A stretch of 64,000 bases of DNA from Rhyacophila brunnea (lineage: Eukaryota; Arthropoda; Insecta; Trichoptera; Rhyacophilidae): the NCBI GenBank assembly GCA_022495005.1, contig JAGYXB010000653.1:248001-312000 (forward strand). The letters run 5' to 3'. This document shows positions 1 through 12,026 of this stretch, piece after piece; position 1 is the stretch's first letter, and the number at the start of each line of letters is the position of its first letter. Under the pieces are notes generated by a model, which was not told where the DNA came from, made no database searches, and saw nothing but the letters and a program-made list of their open reading frames with translations. The position numbers and the translations under genes are program-made.

Positions 1-645
1 AAACTTATAAATAAACAATATATTAAAAAAATGTTTGTTATTTTTAATTGAATAGAAATAAAAGAAGATGCACTGAAAATTAATTATACAATAATACAGC
101 CTAATGTAAAGCTTCGTTTATTATTTTAAAATGACATTAATGCTGATATAAAATGAATATCATATTAATATAATAATATGGTGTTCAATGGTTTAAAAAG
201 GACAAATTCGGTTCAAAGGTCATGCATTGGACCAATCGGGCCCTATGGCTAATAAGAAAATAAACAAATATATTTTTTATATTAGAAATTGTCACAAAAC
301 TAAAATCAAAGTCTAAAGAAAAAAAACTATGAAATATATTATTATGCACGGAATTATAGGCGAATTCTAACCTAACCGTTAGAACTAATAAAACTTAGTA
401 AAACTATATCCCCATTCCTAAACTGTATTATCAAATAAATTTATTGATCAAATACCAGGAATATTGTAATATCCTTGTAAAATTAATAATATTCTTTTCT
501 GATATTCAAATTTTTGACATGCACAACATTATACAATAGCATATAAACACATATAAATGTATTGTGACATAAACTTAGTTAAAATGTACTGGCAGTAAAA
601 GCCAAGTTTTAGTATCAAATAAAATATTTTTTTTATTATTTATAA
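1..645. other. AT-rich stretch, no gene seen
   Basis: Low-complexity AT-rich DNA with frequent stops in all frames. No splice-bounded open frame, RNA gene or repeat with a second copy was recognised. Confidence 0.6.
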
Positions 646-740
646 CTTATGGCTAACATCTATTTCTTGCAAAAACCAAAAAAAAATCTGAATACAACCT
701 CCACTCACTGGAAGAATGCCTATAATATTATGATCATCTT
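646..740 (+). repeat. Truncated SINE body, family S1
   Basis: This segment aligns to the 3' half of the tRNA-derived SINE at 8076-8300. Shared words are a TGGCTRACATC block, an ATTTCT-G-AAAAAC block, AATACAACC and CTCCACTC, followed by a GGA-G-C-TAT tail. The tRNA-like head is missing, so it is a 5'-truncated copy in the same orientation. It is non-coding; a 98-codon open frame overlapping it on the minus strand is best seen as chance. Confidence 0.55.
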
Positions 741-1640
741 GTGTAATATGTTGCAATGAAGCAATTAGACAGATCTGAGTGTGGTATTTATATGAGACTT
801 TTATTATGCATATAAAATATATATGCTTAAAACAAATGAAGGCATATAGGTACATACATAATATAACAGTATTTAAGTTCTTATATTGATTGATTCGTAT
901 ATTGATGTAAGTTTTATACTTTTTAAGTACGCACACTTACATAATGGTAAAAGTATAGCTGACTCAAAATATAATATAATAATGTAGATACTATTTGTAT
1001 GGGTAGATACTGAATTGTCATATTGAAAAAAATCATGAAAACACATTATTCCTAAGTAACGAATTTACTAAGACATTGGAAACTCTGAAGTGTAGTAAAA
1101 AAATGTGTAAATAAATTTAGGTACTGTTGCAAAGTATTGACTTAAAGAGCTTATGTTATATAAATTGATTGATGATTAGATAAAAATAATATGTATATAC
1201 AAGTGGCTATTCCCTACTTTTATTATTCAATGGTAGAGACAGAGCCAAACACAAGACTCACCCGTACTGAAGAGAGCTTGTACAATCTACCTGCTAATAA
1301 TTATTTTCGGATACGTATTTTCGTAACTTTTAATGACTTTCGCTACAGAGGGTAGCACAAGAGCAACATCACTAGACGGCTATAACAATTCAGGGGCAAG
1401 CCAGCCGACCCTCTAATCACAGCGCTCGTAAACGGTGCATTTTATTTAGAATTGCTGTGTTTATTGTCTAACAACAAAACTTGATAGCAATTAAAGCGTA
1501 ATTATTTGATATTTCATTACAAACAATTAAAATACAAGTGGTACTTATCAACCTTCAATACATATCCGGAGAGATAAAAGTTAGTACCCATCGGTCACGT
1601 CAAATTGACTTGAAATCCAACACACTTCATTTGTTTCCGA
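741..1640. other. No gene; one GC-richer patch at 1250-1440
   Basis: Mostly AT-rich and unstructured. The patch at 1250-1440 is less AT-rich and holds a donor-like GGTGAGTC on the minus strand, but the only matching acceptor gives a 29-nt exon with no supporting frame. It may be an old transposon fragment; I could not classify it. Confidence 0.4.
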
Positions 1641-2615
1641 GTTCCAATAATTGTTCGAAATTGGTATGGTTGTTTGTTGTACGGAGACTTTCTTTCGTTT
1701 TTTATCGGTTATTTTATATGCTTCCAATTGCAGAATATTAAGTTGAACTTTAAATTACTTCTCAAGACCATAAAATACGTGTTTAAACCGAAAAGAAATC
1801 AAATCAGACTACAAATAATTACAAGATAAAAAGAACTTTTTATATACGTACCACGTTTTTAAATTTTCTCTTGAATCATATAAACTTGACAATCCTATGT
1901 ATTAATAAATACTTTTTTTGTACTTAATAGATATACTGAATAAATATAGAATACTGAAATGTCATTTTGACATTTCATATAGATTTCCATAGTAACGCAC
2001 GTATATATTAATAATTTAGTTGCTAGTACCCCCTTAGCAACCAATAATAGTGTTTTACTTTTTACGACTTTTTTTCCGAAATAACTTTCCATACAAAACA
2101 GAATTAACTGAAAATGAATTCAATTCTGCTTAAAGATGGCTAAACGTATTAAAAGAATGAAATATTATCGTGTTCTGATATATTCTAAAAGTTTCAAATG
2201 TCTATCTAGTCGGGAAGTTAGTTAAAAATCGATTGCAAGATTTGTATTGGACAAACAAGAAAAATTTGTACTGGGCAAACAAGAATACGAGCTAATAAAA
2301 ACGTGGTAAAATATAGACAATTTCAATATTAGACGCCAATTTGGTTTTTATAGGCTTCCAAATGTAAAATATCAAGTTTAACTTCAATCAATATTCATAA
2401 AATACACGAATAAACTAAAAATCAATCAAAACAGAAAATAATTATCGAACATTGACATTTTGGCCGCTATTTTGGTATTTGTAAAAGTTCATGTTGAAGT
2501 GTAAATTTATTTTCAGTATCAAAAAATACATATTTTCTAAACCGAAAATCAATCAAATCCATGAGAAATTTAAAATTTCAGCCGCCATATTGTTTTATCT
2601 GTCGTAATCAAATCT
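1640..2615. repeat. Diverged tandem array, period about 124 bp
   Basis: Three clear unit starts (ATAAAATAC or AAAAAATAC) lie at 1770, 2397 and 2521, each followed by TAAACYRAAAA--AATCAA. The last two are 124 bp apart. The first two are 627 bp apart, which equals 124 bp plus the 503-bp repeat inserted between them. A further partial unit sits upstream, from about 1640. Units carry a GCCRMYAT-TT-G block that looks like a YY1-type GCCGCCAT motif in the last unit. Units are well diverged, so the array is old. No coding potential was seen. Confidence 0.6.
1814..2316 (+). mobile_element. Interspersed repeat R, copy 1, inserted in the tandem array
   Basis: One of three copies of a roughly 490-bp non-coding repeat (others at 36845-37320 minus and 62800-63290 plus). 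It runs from AATAATTACAAGATAAAAAG to AGCTAATAAAAACGT followed by AAAATATAG. A 19-bp near-palindrome, AAATGTCATTTTGACATTT, sits at its centre. It has no terminal inverted repeat that I can see and no open frame, so the class is undetermined (solo LTR, Helitron-like or SINE-like are all possible). The flanking AAATAATT is also part of the array unit, so the exact insertion point is blurred. Confidence 0.7.
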
Positions 2616-2616
2616 A

Positions 2617-3464
2617 CGCAGAAACCTGTGCGCATATCGAGGTAAAATTGTTGTATGACGTAACATTAAATAATATATAATATAGCATTCTAACGAAATT
2701 GATTCATTATTTAATAGACATATCGTAAGTGGTACCTACCCAAAAAAAAGTTTATCTTAATAAATTCTATAATTTATTATTATATAATTTTAACATCGAT
2801 CTAACAACATTTTATTCCAAAAAATGATGGAAGATTAAAATATTAATCCAGTTATAGCATTATTTTATTTAAGATAACCAAATAATAATAACAAATAATG
2901 TTTACTTCATACTTCTACAAACATGCCAAGGGAAAATATATACACACATTTTCAAGGAATAATAATATAGATTTATTATTTTACCTCTCAAAACAAAAAC
3001 TGTTTTCAAAGAAACCGTACACAATCACAACAAAAAGGAGTACCTACTAATAATAAACAATTTTGTATATCTTTACAATATGTCTACGTATTGTATTCGT
3101 TATGAAAACTTCTGTAGTAAAAAATAACCTCATTATTTGTAATTGGAAATGATTGAAATAAACCTTATTTTATTAATACCAATAGTGTTTCTTTTAATGA
3201 GATTAGACGTTTGAAAATAAAATATTGTATCTAATTAATGGTATAATTATTTCAATTAGAGGTGAGTGCATTTAGTCAGTTTAACAGGATAATTTTTCAC
3301 GTGATCGGCCTGCCCGTTAAGAATATTACGAAAAACCAGATGTGATTGTAATGATGCACTTTTATAAACCATGATTGAACGCTTAGGTGGAACTAAGGAG
3401 TTCATTTTTCTACCACGGAAACATGGCGAGATGAATTTACATGGTGATATTACTTTTTCATATA
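2617..3464. other. AT-rich stretch, no gene seen
   Basis: No recognisable coding, RNA or repeat feature beyond simple AT-rich sequence. Confidence 0.5.
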
Positions 3465-3644
3465 CAGTCGAGCTCGGTTATTACGATCACGGATACAGGA
3501 GATCTCGGATGTAACGAGGAAACATTCGTTGACATTTTGATTTATGATTTTCTCTATACATTTATTCACTGTTATAACGAGCAACTTATCGGATATACCG
3601 AGCTAAAATATGGTCAAAAAATTTCTTAAAACTGTTAGAGGGCT

Positions 3645-4083
3645 CGCACATCAGAACTCGCCGCATGCGTCTTACGACAAATTCGTCGATTGAAAAACCA
3701 AGAAACAAACGTTATCAAATGGACGCAGATTGGCCGATGCAACTGCAACTCTGCGACCCTGCGACATTCGTCTAGTTGCAATGGCCAAAGCGTGCATGTC
3801 GATCTCGGGAATGTCGCCTCCGCGCAAGCGCACAGCTTGCGGCCATCGGCCATTTCTGTTTCTGTCTCTGTCTACACTGTCATTGCTCGCTCATCGCGGT
3901 GAGCGTTTGACGTTTGTTCATACAATCAACACAATAAAAATGGCAGACAAGAGACTTCTCCTTTTTCACGTTTGACGTTTGCCGCTAGGCAGATGTGCGA
4001 GTTGTAGCATACAACATTCGCCGGCAGTCTCAGAAGTCTTTGATTTATGGCTGTCAGGCACACAAGGCGAGTTGCGATGTGCG
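3645..4083. mobile_element. Nested MITE-like element, 18-bp inverted ends
   Basis: The 18 bp at 3645-3662 (CGCACATCAGAACTCGCC) match the reverse complement of 4066-4083 (CGCACATCGCAACTCGCC) at 16 positions. The 439-bp segment is visibly richer in GC than its pogo-like host and has overlapping 70- to 80-codon open frames that look like by-products of composition. No clean target duplication was found. A related end-like word, AGATGTGCGAG, occurs internally near 3991, which suggests internal rearrangement. Confidence 0.55.
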
Positions 4084-4183
4084 TAATGTGTCAATCGTTT
4101 AAAAACATTTCGACACTAAGCAATAAAATCCGATCGGGCAGGATCCCGCCGGGTTCGCATTACGTTTATGACACCAGTTAAGT

Positions 4184-4573
4184 ATCTAAGTACCTACCTA
4201 ATTGGTGTTTTCACCGACAAAATTGTTGAAATTAGTGAACAATCCAAGGTTTGTGAAGTCAGTAGGTACAACAAACAACTTCTTTTGTAGTTTATGAATG
4301 CCATGCTTGTTTCGGGGATTTTTGATTTTTACGACGGTTATCAGATTTTTTATTTTCGACTTTTTGTGTTATGTGACCATCTAAGTACCTACCTAATTGG
4401 TGTTTTCACCGACAAAATTGTTGAAATTAGTGAACAATCCAAGGTTTGTGAAGTCAGTAGGTACAACAAACAATTTCTTTTGTAGTTTATGAATGCCATG
4501 CTTGTTTCGGGGATTTTTGATTTTTACGACGGTTATCAGATTTTTTATTTTCGACTTTTTGTGTTATGTGACC
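4184..4573. repeat. Tandem duplication, two copies of 195 bp
   Basis: Positions 4184-4378 are repeated at 4379-4573 with a single mismatch that I could find (ACAACTTC versus ACAATTTC). The near identity shows a recent duplication, younger than the host element. A 63-codon open frame crosses the junction but has no recognisable content. Confidence 0.9.
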
Positions 4574-4670
4574 ACTCATTTAAAAATACCTATTCTATCA
4601 ATAACGAGTAACGCTTATAACGAGCAAATTATGTCGGTCCCATCTTCCTCGTACTAACCAAGTTCGACTG

Positions 4671-5885
4671 TACTTATGTAGCGGTCAGCGGAGCGACTTG
4701 TATGGACAAAAAAATGATAAGAGAAAAACGACGCAAGTCATTTTTTTGGTATGCCAATTTTACGATTATTCTGTCAACTTTATAAAACTTTGAAAAAGTT
4801 AAATTATTCAACGGGTTTATACGGTTTATTATTCCTGATCTAATGGCCGGCCAATGGGGTTATCTTCATCAGACAATATTTCATAGTTACAACACTCGAC
4901 AATGCTGCGAGCCGGCGCGGCGCTGTATATGTACTTATCACATTTTCCGCTAACAATACAAAAATAGACTGAAAGGAGAAAAAAGAAACAGAATGTTGTA
5001 AATCTTCCAACACATGAATAAAATATAATATCTCAACTCGAAACATTGAACTAGAAGGAAACAAAACTTGTCTAAGATTGCGGAATGCGTTAAAAGTATT
5101 TTTATAGGATAAAACATGATGTGTATGACTTTGTATCTGCGTTCTACAACACAAGTTTATTAAAAAAAAAATGCGCGTAGGAGTATCTACTATGATAATT
5201 GATAATTTCATGTATATCGAAGGCGGAAATACATTTCAACGGTTAGTGGTTAAGCACTTGTTTTACGAATGTATTTTTATTTAAATTAAATTATTTAAAA
5301 GGTCAAATCATATTAACATAATCAATTTAAAGAATTATTTTGAAACGATAGGATTCAAATCTCGCATCTGGAATTTAAAAAAAACACAATTTTCACAGTA
5401 TGAGACAAAACAATGTCTTTTAAAGGAAGCGAACGAGATCCACATTGGATTAATTATATACGTACAATGAGATGATAAATTTATAACATTTTTAAAATCT
5501 AAATTTAATATGTTACTAGAGTAACGGTCAAGAAATATTGCACGAAAAGAGATTTTACTACCTATTGTATTAATTAGTCGACTATAAAACTGTGGGTGAC
5601 GGGGTTGATAATATATCCGGGATATATTATATGTTGTTGTTTTTTTTAAATGTATATTTGATTCATTGCAAGGACATTCCTCGTAAAAAAACTGTTAATT
5701 TAATATCCACTCTGAATGCCCTTTTCTCCATTTTGGAGCAATAATAGTAATTCGTTTTTTACTTTATTGTATGTCAATGACATTATCAATGGACGACGCA
5801 CTCAATACAGTAGCTAGCAAGTAAATTCGCGCATTCGCATGTATAGGTAGACGTCACACAATTTCCATTATGCGATATCACGCAC
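4671..5885. other. No supported gene
   Basis: A 123-codon open frame runs on the minus strand at 4840-5211. It is rich in hydrophobic and Ser/Thr residues, has no motif I recognise, no flanking splice or promoter signal, and is probably chance. The remainder is AT-rich and featureless. Confidence 0.4.
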
Positions 5886-6074
5886 CGGGAATTTATAGCA
5901 ATATGACCTTTATTGTAATGGTGTTAGAGCAGTGTTTCTAATGTCAATGTACATTTGAGCGAACCCGTTCGAACCGAGCCATTCGGCAGACCCAACAAAA
6001 AACATCAGGAATTTATAGTAATATCACCTTTATTGTAATGGCGTTAGAACAGATTATGCCATTCGGCAGACCCG
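5886..6074. repeat. Imperfect local tandem duplication
   Basis: GGAATTTATAG followed by CTTTATTGTAATGG occurs at 5888 and again at 6008 (offset 120). The shared tail ATTCGGCAGACCC occurs at 5981 and 6061 (offset 80). The second unit has therefore lost about 40 bp relative to the first. It is non-coding. Confidence 0.7.
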
Positions 6075-8070
6075 ACAATAAAGTGAGTGTCATTTTCTTT
6101 TCCAGATGATTCGTCCATATTAATGTCATTGTTGTATGTAGTTGACGAAGTAATACCATTTTTTTTATCTTACTTATACAATAATCGCTAGAGATTCTAG
6201 GCTGTAGTTTGTATGCTTATTAGGAAAAAATTAACAATAATATAGGTATCTACAGCATGGACTGTACAGTTCATAAATAACAAAAAAATAAATATTATTG
6301 ATAGGTACTTGGCTACTACGTACTTTTGTGATTATTAATTATTATTTCTAAAACGAAATACTTTATGTTTCAATACTGACTTTAATATTAAAAATAATAA
6401 ATGTTAAATATTGCAATAACGAGTATACAATGCGAAATACATGCTAATTTAATTGTTAGTCATTTCATTCGGCTTTATTTTCGTAGGTACATAATATTAT
6501 AAAGGTAACGTTTGCACATATTTTTTGCTTCTACACGTCTTGGATTAGTTGCTTATAACATAACATTAAATATTTTCTATATAAAATTAAATGAAACATT
6601 ACGATAATATTAATTAACTGAATATTTAGAAACGATTATATTTTAATGTTTAATAACAGTATGCTTATGTATACCAATGTTAAACTTTCACAAAAACAAA
6701 GCTCGAGTTTCCCCAAAAATTCAATAATCCTGAAATATTATGTGAGTATAAATATGTATATCCTTTGAAATACTGAAAGCCTACTGTAGCGGAATCAAAT
6801 GATTGTCTATTTCCTGGAAAGGTCTCTCAGTTATAATATTCAATATTAACTTCTTGAAATGCCTTTGTTTTGCAACGAGCCGGGAGACGAGAGACGTTAA
6901 CATAAATTTTCAATTTATTTTCCTCCCTTAAAAGTTATCACGCGATCTAATGCGTGGGTAAGTACGAACAGCCTTAGGCTAGGCTAAATAAAACCAGCAT
7001 ATATTGAGGCTAAAGAGAAGATAATACATATCGCAAGTAACTATGTTATAAATTCTATATCGAGAATATAGTTGAAGATTTTGACAACTTGTTGCCTTTC
7101 TATAACAATACTATTGAAAATGGATAACTTAAGAAGCAACAAACAAAACACTAACACTAGTAAATTAACTAATTAAAGTTAATTTTGTGGATACACTGAT
7201 ACGACCATGATCATGACGATACGTCAATCCTTGGTGACGGATATGATTATGAAGAGTCGCTTCACGTGACATGTCAATAGAACCGCACGAGTTCCAGCAT
7301 CGTAGCCTCATTTGGTAGCGTTCCTACAAGAATAACCTACGCAATGCAGGTTTGCTATGTCGGAAGCCAAGGGAATCATAGTAATTTAAATTTAAACTCA
7401 GTCACACTGAAGGTATTGATTTCTGAAATAATTTATATGACAGAGAATTATCATAACCATTTTATAAAATAAATTTCCCTTGTAATCTTCTTTACTATGA
7501 TGAAAGTTTTGTTTAGTGATCAGCTCACTTCGTTGCCATACAGTCCTCATACATCCACTATTTTTATTATCCAGTATTAACTATTTTAATGTGTAGTAAG
7601 ATATATGTCATTGCGACTCATTTGAAACATCAAAGCATTAATATTAAAGTTTTGGGCGCAATAAATTAATATATTAATTTGCCCGATTAAATTAATAGTC
7701 ATTTAAACTAGCTAGATTAATTTTATAACTATATTAAATAGAGTCTATACAATATATGATTATAATTATTACTAATTACTCTATATAAACTACGCACGCG
7801 AATAATTATAACTAGGGGTCCGTTGATGTATTACGTGTTAGGTTGTAATGATTTGATAGATATTATGTAAAATCGTAAGAACTTGTACTATATATTGTTA
7901 TATATTTGATATTTATATTATAGTTATTCAGTTGTATAACTCCAATTATATTGTCATATTATTATGATTTTTTTTATGAAATATTTAATTTCTTATTATC
8001 TAAATTGTTACACATACGAAACTACGAAATACCATTAGAGTTTAAAATTAAAATTAATTTATACTCGGTT
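6075..8070. other. AT-rich stretch, no gene seen
   Basis: The patch at about 7180-7380 is less AT-rich, but no exon with matching splice sites and frame was found in it. The rest shows only simple AT-rich sequence. Confidence 0.45.
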
Positions 8071-8075
8071 ATAAC

Positions 8076-8300
8076 CCCATGATGGCCGCGCGGTTTGAGC
8101 GTCGGCCTATAGCGTCGTGGGTCCCAGGTTCGAATCCTGGGTCTGGAAAGTACCTACACATATTGTTTTCCAATTTGTGTATTAATCAGAGGATAGGTTG
8201 AGCAAGTGGCTGACATCCATTTCTCGTAAAAACAAAAACTGTTAATACAACCCTCCACTCTGTGGAGGCCCATATGATCGTATTAGGATCAGAGATGGTC
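8076..8300 (+). mobile_element. tRNA-derived SINE, family S1
   Basis: The head is tRNA-like: an A-box-like TGGCCGCGCGG at 8083, then a T-arm with stem CCAGG (8124-8128), loop TTCGAAT and stem CCTGG (8136-8140), which contains a B box GGTTCGAATCC. RNA polymerase III would start just upstream. The body downstream (from about 8200) is shared with the truncated copy at 646-740, which shows it is a dispersed repeat and not a functional tRNA. The acceptor stem is not well paired, also against a true tRNA. Confidence 0.75.
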
Positions 8301-9079
8301 GGAAAATAAATGATATATCAATTATTTTATAACCTTGTACTATCTGTACACAGCATATTAGACATGTATAGATGATTCTGCATTAAAAACAATTCAGTGG
8401 CAATAACATTACATATTAATATACTTATACAATTTAAAAAAAATCTACGTCGGCACTTTTGATTATTTTTGTATATCAAATGTGTACGATCTAAATTTAA
8501 TTTAATTACCCAGCAAAAAATCTATGCACCTAACTGACGTATTAAATAATATATGAATATATTATATGTGAAAGATTTGCAACTGAAATTAACAGTCTTG
8601 TTGTAATTTAACTGAGCGTAATAATTTATTTGTATTTCCTTATTGAATTAGCATAAAGCTATTAGCGTTTTAGATAAATACTGTTAAATCTTTAATCTGA
8701 CATTGAGCCAAAATATCAAGGCATAAATCAAACGGACGCAAACATTTTTTTTGTTGCTAAAGCGATTGTATTGGTTTAATAGCCAAGATATAGTTATAGA
8801 TGCAATAATGGTTTTCAATGCTATCAATTTTATCGTATTTATTAGTGTTAGGTGTAAATGGAGATAAATTGTTGGATTTAAATCATAACAACCGGTACGG
8901 AGGCGTTTTATATTGTGTTGGGTGAAATGTAATAAAATAATAAATTTATAGATGGCATATTTGTTTTATAGCAAAATAATTGAGAGTGTATCTCCTCTTT
9001 TCATCAAAATTAATCTTTTAAAAATTTGCAATACCTATTCAATATGATAGTATATAATTAGTAATGAGATAATTATATA
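8301..9079. other. AT-rich stretch, no gene seen
   Basis: No coding frame, inverted repeat or second-copy repeat was recognised. Confidence 0.5.
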
Positions 9080-9535
9080 TTTTTATTGGATATATATAAT
9101 TTAAAAACACGTCAGATATATATTTATTTTTTGAATACGAAGCCCGAATTCTCGCTAATATGCTTTACCAAATAAGCTACGGGCATCCTACTTAAGTACG
9201 ACGAATTTAACTAGTAGTTCTTACATGGAATGCTTATCAAATTGGCTCAATGTTGATTATCGGTTTTTTGTGTTTCAAATTAAGGTATAATTAACAATTG
9301 CACCAATTACTAAGCGACGCCCGAATTACTACAAATTTTCATTTAAGTATAACATACTCGCAATAATTGCGCGAATTCAGTGGTTACAGGTTCAAGTCCC
9401 TTCAAAAAAAATCTAGTGGGTATATATTATTAGATATTATATACATCTGAGGAGTTTTCAAAATATGTATATTCAACATAGAATGTTACATTTTCAAATA
9501 TTGGTAATTATTCGTTGAATGAAAAAAATGGTTTA
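9080..9535. mobile_element. Foldback element with tRNA-like ends, family F, copy 1
   Basis: The right end carries a B-box-like GGTTCAAGTCCC at 9389 followed by the F-family tail: GAGTTTTCAAAATATG, TTCAACATAGAATGTTACATT and ATTCGTTGAATGAAA. The left end, on the minus strand, has an A-box-like TAGCTTATTTGG. The centre (CGACGAATTTAAC, then AATGCTTATCAAATTG) matches the centre of the copy at 13640-13930 in the opposite orientation. Older and more diverged than the copy at 34871-35263. Confidence 0.5.
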
Positions 9536-10363
9536 TTTTATATTTTAATGTTTAAGAATCCATCAATATAAATATATCAGATATAGATGAGCCACTGGTA
9601 AGATACAAAGATATTTTACATTATTTTTACAAGGATTTTTGTTTCCATTTTATTTATTTTGGAGTAACGATTACGATTTTATATAAAACAACGAAATATA
9701 AATAATGTATTAATAAAAACAGGCAGAGGAAGTATGAAAATAAGTATATTATTAAATTCATTATTAAAAGGGTAGATTGTCATTTTAACAGAGTATTAAT
9801 GCATCAAAGAGCGGAGATGACAATTCATTTTTACTATGAATAATTATTGTTAGTCATTGGTTCCTTGATTTGGATCAAATTCATGTGAAAACAACATATA
9901 ATTTTTATGGAATTCGAATCCGCACACATAACTTACTTGTGATATATAATATATGTGTGTACTCTGGCACTGCACTTCTATGGGGTTACCGTATTGGCAT
10001 ATTATCATTATTGTTTGAAAGTCATTTAAAAATGTGATTTACATATAAATATAGGTAATTAGTTGAAATATATTTGGTAATTGAAGGCGTGCACATTGAT
10101 TGGCATGCATAATAATTTTACCAAAGATACTAAAATACGTATAGAATAATATAAGTAAATAATAATAAGAAATATAATATCACATATATTTGTATATTTG
10201 CCTCTGAGACTTTCGACGATGAGAGAAAGAGAAATACTGAGACTATACTCATTTGTAATAATATTGCAATTATGAAGATGGAAGTAGAGAATTTCTTGCA
10301 CGGACACACGGACGAATAATGAGTATATCACAAGTAAGTTAAAATCTTCGCGGTTTTCCTGGG
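9536..10363. other. No supported gene
   Basis: A 90-codon minus-strand open frame at 10059-10331 is hydrophobic and low in complexity; I regard it as chance. Nothing else was seen. Confidence 0.45.
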
Positions 10364-10381
10364 CCAGATTCTCAAATTTTT

Positions 10382-10519
10382 GACCACATAGCGCGAAAGG
10401 AGAATGACAATCTAGAGAAACTTACGGTATTTGGACAGGTTGAAGGAACTGACGAGAAAGAGTTTCTTCCAGTTGAAAAAATCGAAAAGTGTCACGAATT
10501 ACGGAGAAAAATATGCTAA
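10382..10519 (+). pseudogene. LINE reverse-transcriptase C-terminal relic
   Basis: The frame starting at 10382 reads DHIARKENDNLEKLTVFGQV then EGT. This resembles the GHIARR---NLEK---G-VEG block found near the C terminus of many insect endonuclease/reverse-transcriptase LINE proteins. After EGT the family usually continues with a RGRSPxRWxDQI block; a shift to the next frame gives TRKSFFQLKKSKS, so at least one frameshift is likely. The preceding FSNF is also out of frame. Only about 50 residues are left, with no tail or target duplication identified. Confidence 0.45.
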
Positions 10520-12026
10520 TTGGCAGGAGAAAATGCTAAATTTTCTTATAAATAAAATAATGCATTAATTTTTAAAAATAAGTCATATTTTTAACATTTT
10601 TTGTGAGAACAGACAATAGGTAATCAAGAAGAAATAATTCATACAATCAAAAAACAATCAAGTACGAAATTTAGTCAATACTATTATTGTATGTTACACT
10701 AAATTGACTATATTTTGGTAAAATATTATAAGTAAAAGAGGTCAGTATGTTGATTTTCAAGGAAATTGGTATAATATTCTAGCTTTTTAATAAGAAATTT
10801 AAAGCTGTTTTCGTAGTCGGAAAACACTACATTTAACGCCATACGCCAGAGGCGTATTTCACCAGCTAGAATCTAGATAGATAGATGTCTGTTAAATATG
10901 CTTGATCTGACAAAATCGCTAAGTTGACAACGCTGAACCGACGGAATAATTTAAGACACGAATGTCATTCTTACTGCCTCAACCGAGAAGAATTTAATTT
11001 ATATGTTAAATCAAAATAAACATATTATTAAATTTTATATTATTATTTATATTAAAATATTATTGTACGAATTATTACAGGAGTGTTGAACAAGCCTCTG
11101 ATATTTTGATTAAATTAATTCTGTACAGTAGCAGAATGAATTGACAGCATTAATAGAAACTAATGCAAATTACAATTAAATGTCTTTGGATAATTCGAAA
11201 GATAACGTCAAACGTAATAAAGGGAGATACCCTTTTATACGAAACTGGTTGGTCTTGAATAGGCGCGTGAGATATGGGATATCTATTCAATTCCACAATC
11301 ACTATACAATAGTACACTATAAATAATCCAATTAAGATCACTGTCTTTTACGTGGGTGTTGTATTAACTATTGAATTATTAGGTTTATATAATACAATTA
11401 TTATTCAGTGGCATACCTACCATTTGGCAACAACATAATATATTATTTATAACCAATCTAGTAAAAAGGGTTAACTTTCATAGATTTATTTCAATGTACT
11501 AATAACAGTGAATACAGACTGTTTTTAACAGTTGTGTAGCATAAACTATTCAACTAGGTATATATGGGAATACTCTTATTTTGATGATTACAATTTGACA
11601 GGTAAAATTTTATCGTCAGCTCAGGTGTTTTCAATTTTCCGCGTAACTGATTTATCCAATTCTCGTATAACCATTATAATCAACTATTTTATTAACTCAC
11701 TGAAAAACTCAGTCGCTTCCGTTAAACGCTCCATCTCCAAAGAAATTTTTGATCGGTCTTGTTTGCAATTAAGACTAGCTCAGGAATACTGGCATAATGC
11801 TACATATACAAATATACATTTTATATACAAAATCTAATTAATACTGATTATTGAATATTATTTTAGTCATTATGTTTTCTTCTTTTGCCGATACTTACCA
11901 CTTTCTTGCTTTATCGTAACAATGTTCACATATTATATTTTACTTTCACACTGTCCGGTTTCTTTCTATTATTTGTAATTATTTTTATTATTTAAAAATG
12001 CGTATTGTATATACATATGTATACTT
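10520..12026. other. AT-rich stretch, no gene seen
   Basis: Open frames at 11150-11341 (minus) and 11532-11837 (plus, 101 codons) have no recognisable motif or splice context. No repeat with a second copy was seen. Confidence 0.4.

Larger units (their letters stand above)
3465..4670. mobile_element. Non-autonomous pogo/Tigger-like element with TA target duplication
   Basis: The ends form an inverted repeat of about 22 bp: CAGTCGAGCTCGGTTATTAC at the left, and CAGTCGAACTTGGTTAGTAC when the right end is reverse-complemented. Both ends are flanked by TA (3463-3464 and 4671-4672), the target duplication expected of Tc1/mariner/pogo transposons. Subterminal TTATAACGAGCAA repeats occur near both ends (about 3574 and 4615). 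No transposase frame is left. The 1206-bp body is largely filled by a nested inverted-repeat element (3645-4083) and a 195-bp tandem duplication (4184-4573). Confidence 0.8.

Noticed and set aside
1250..1300. Possible 29-nt microexon on the minus strand with GTGAGT donor
   Set aside because: No neighbouring exon or frame to support it.
4840..5211. 123-codon minus-strand open frame
   Set aside because: No recognisable motif, biased hydrophobic/Ser composition and no promoter or splice signals.
8076..8150. Functional tRNA gene
   Set aside because: The T arm is good, but the acceptor stem does not pair and the downstream body is shared with another copy, so it is a SINE.
11532..11837. 101-codon plus-strand open frame
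   Set aside because: Composition follows the AT-rich background and no family resemblance was found.
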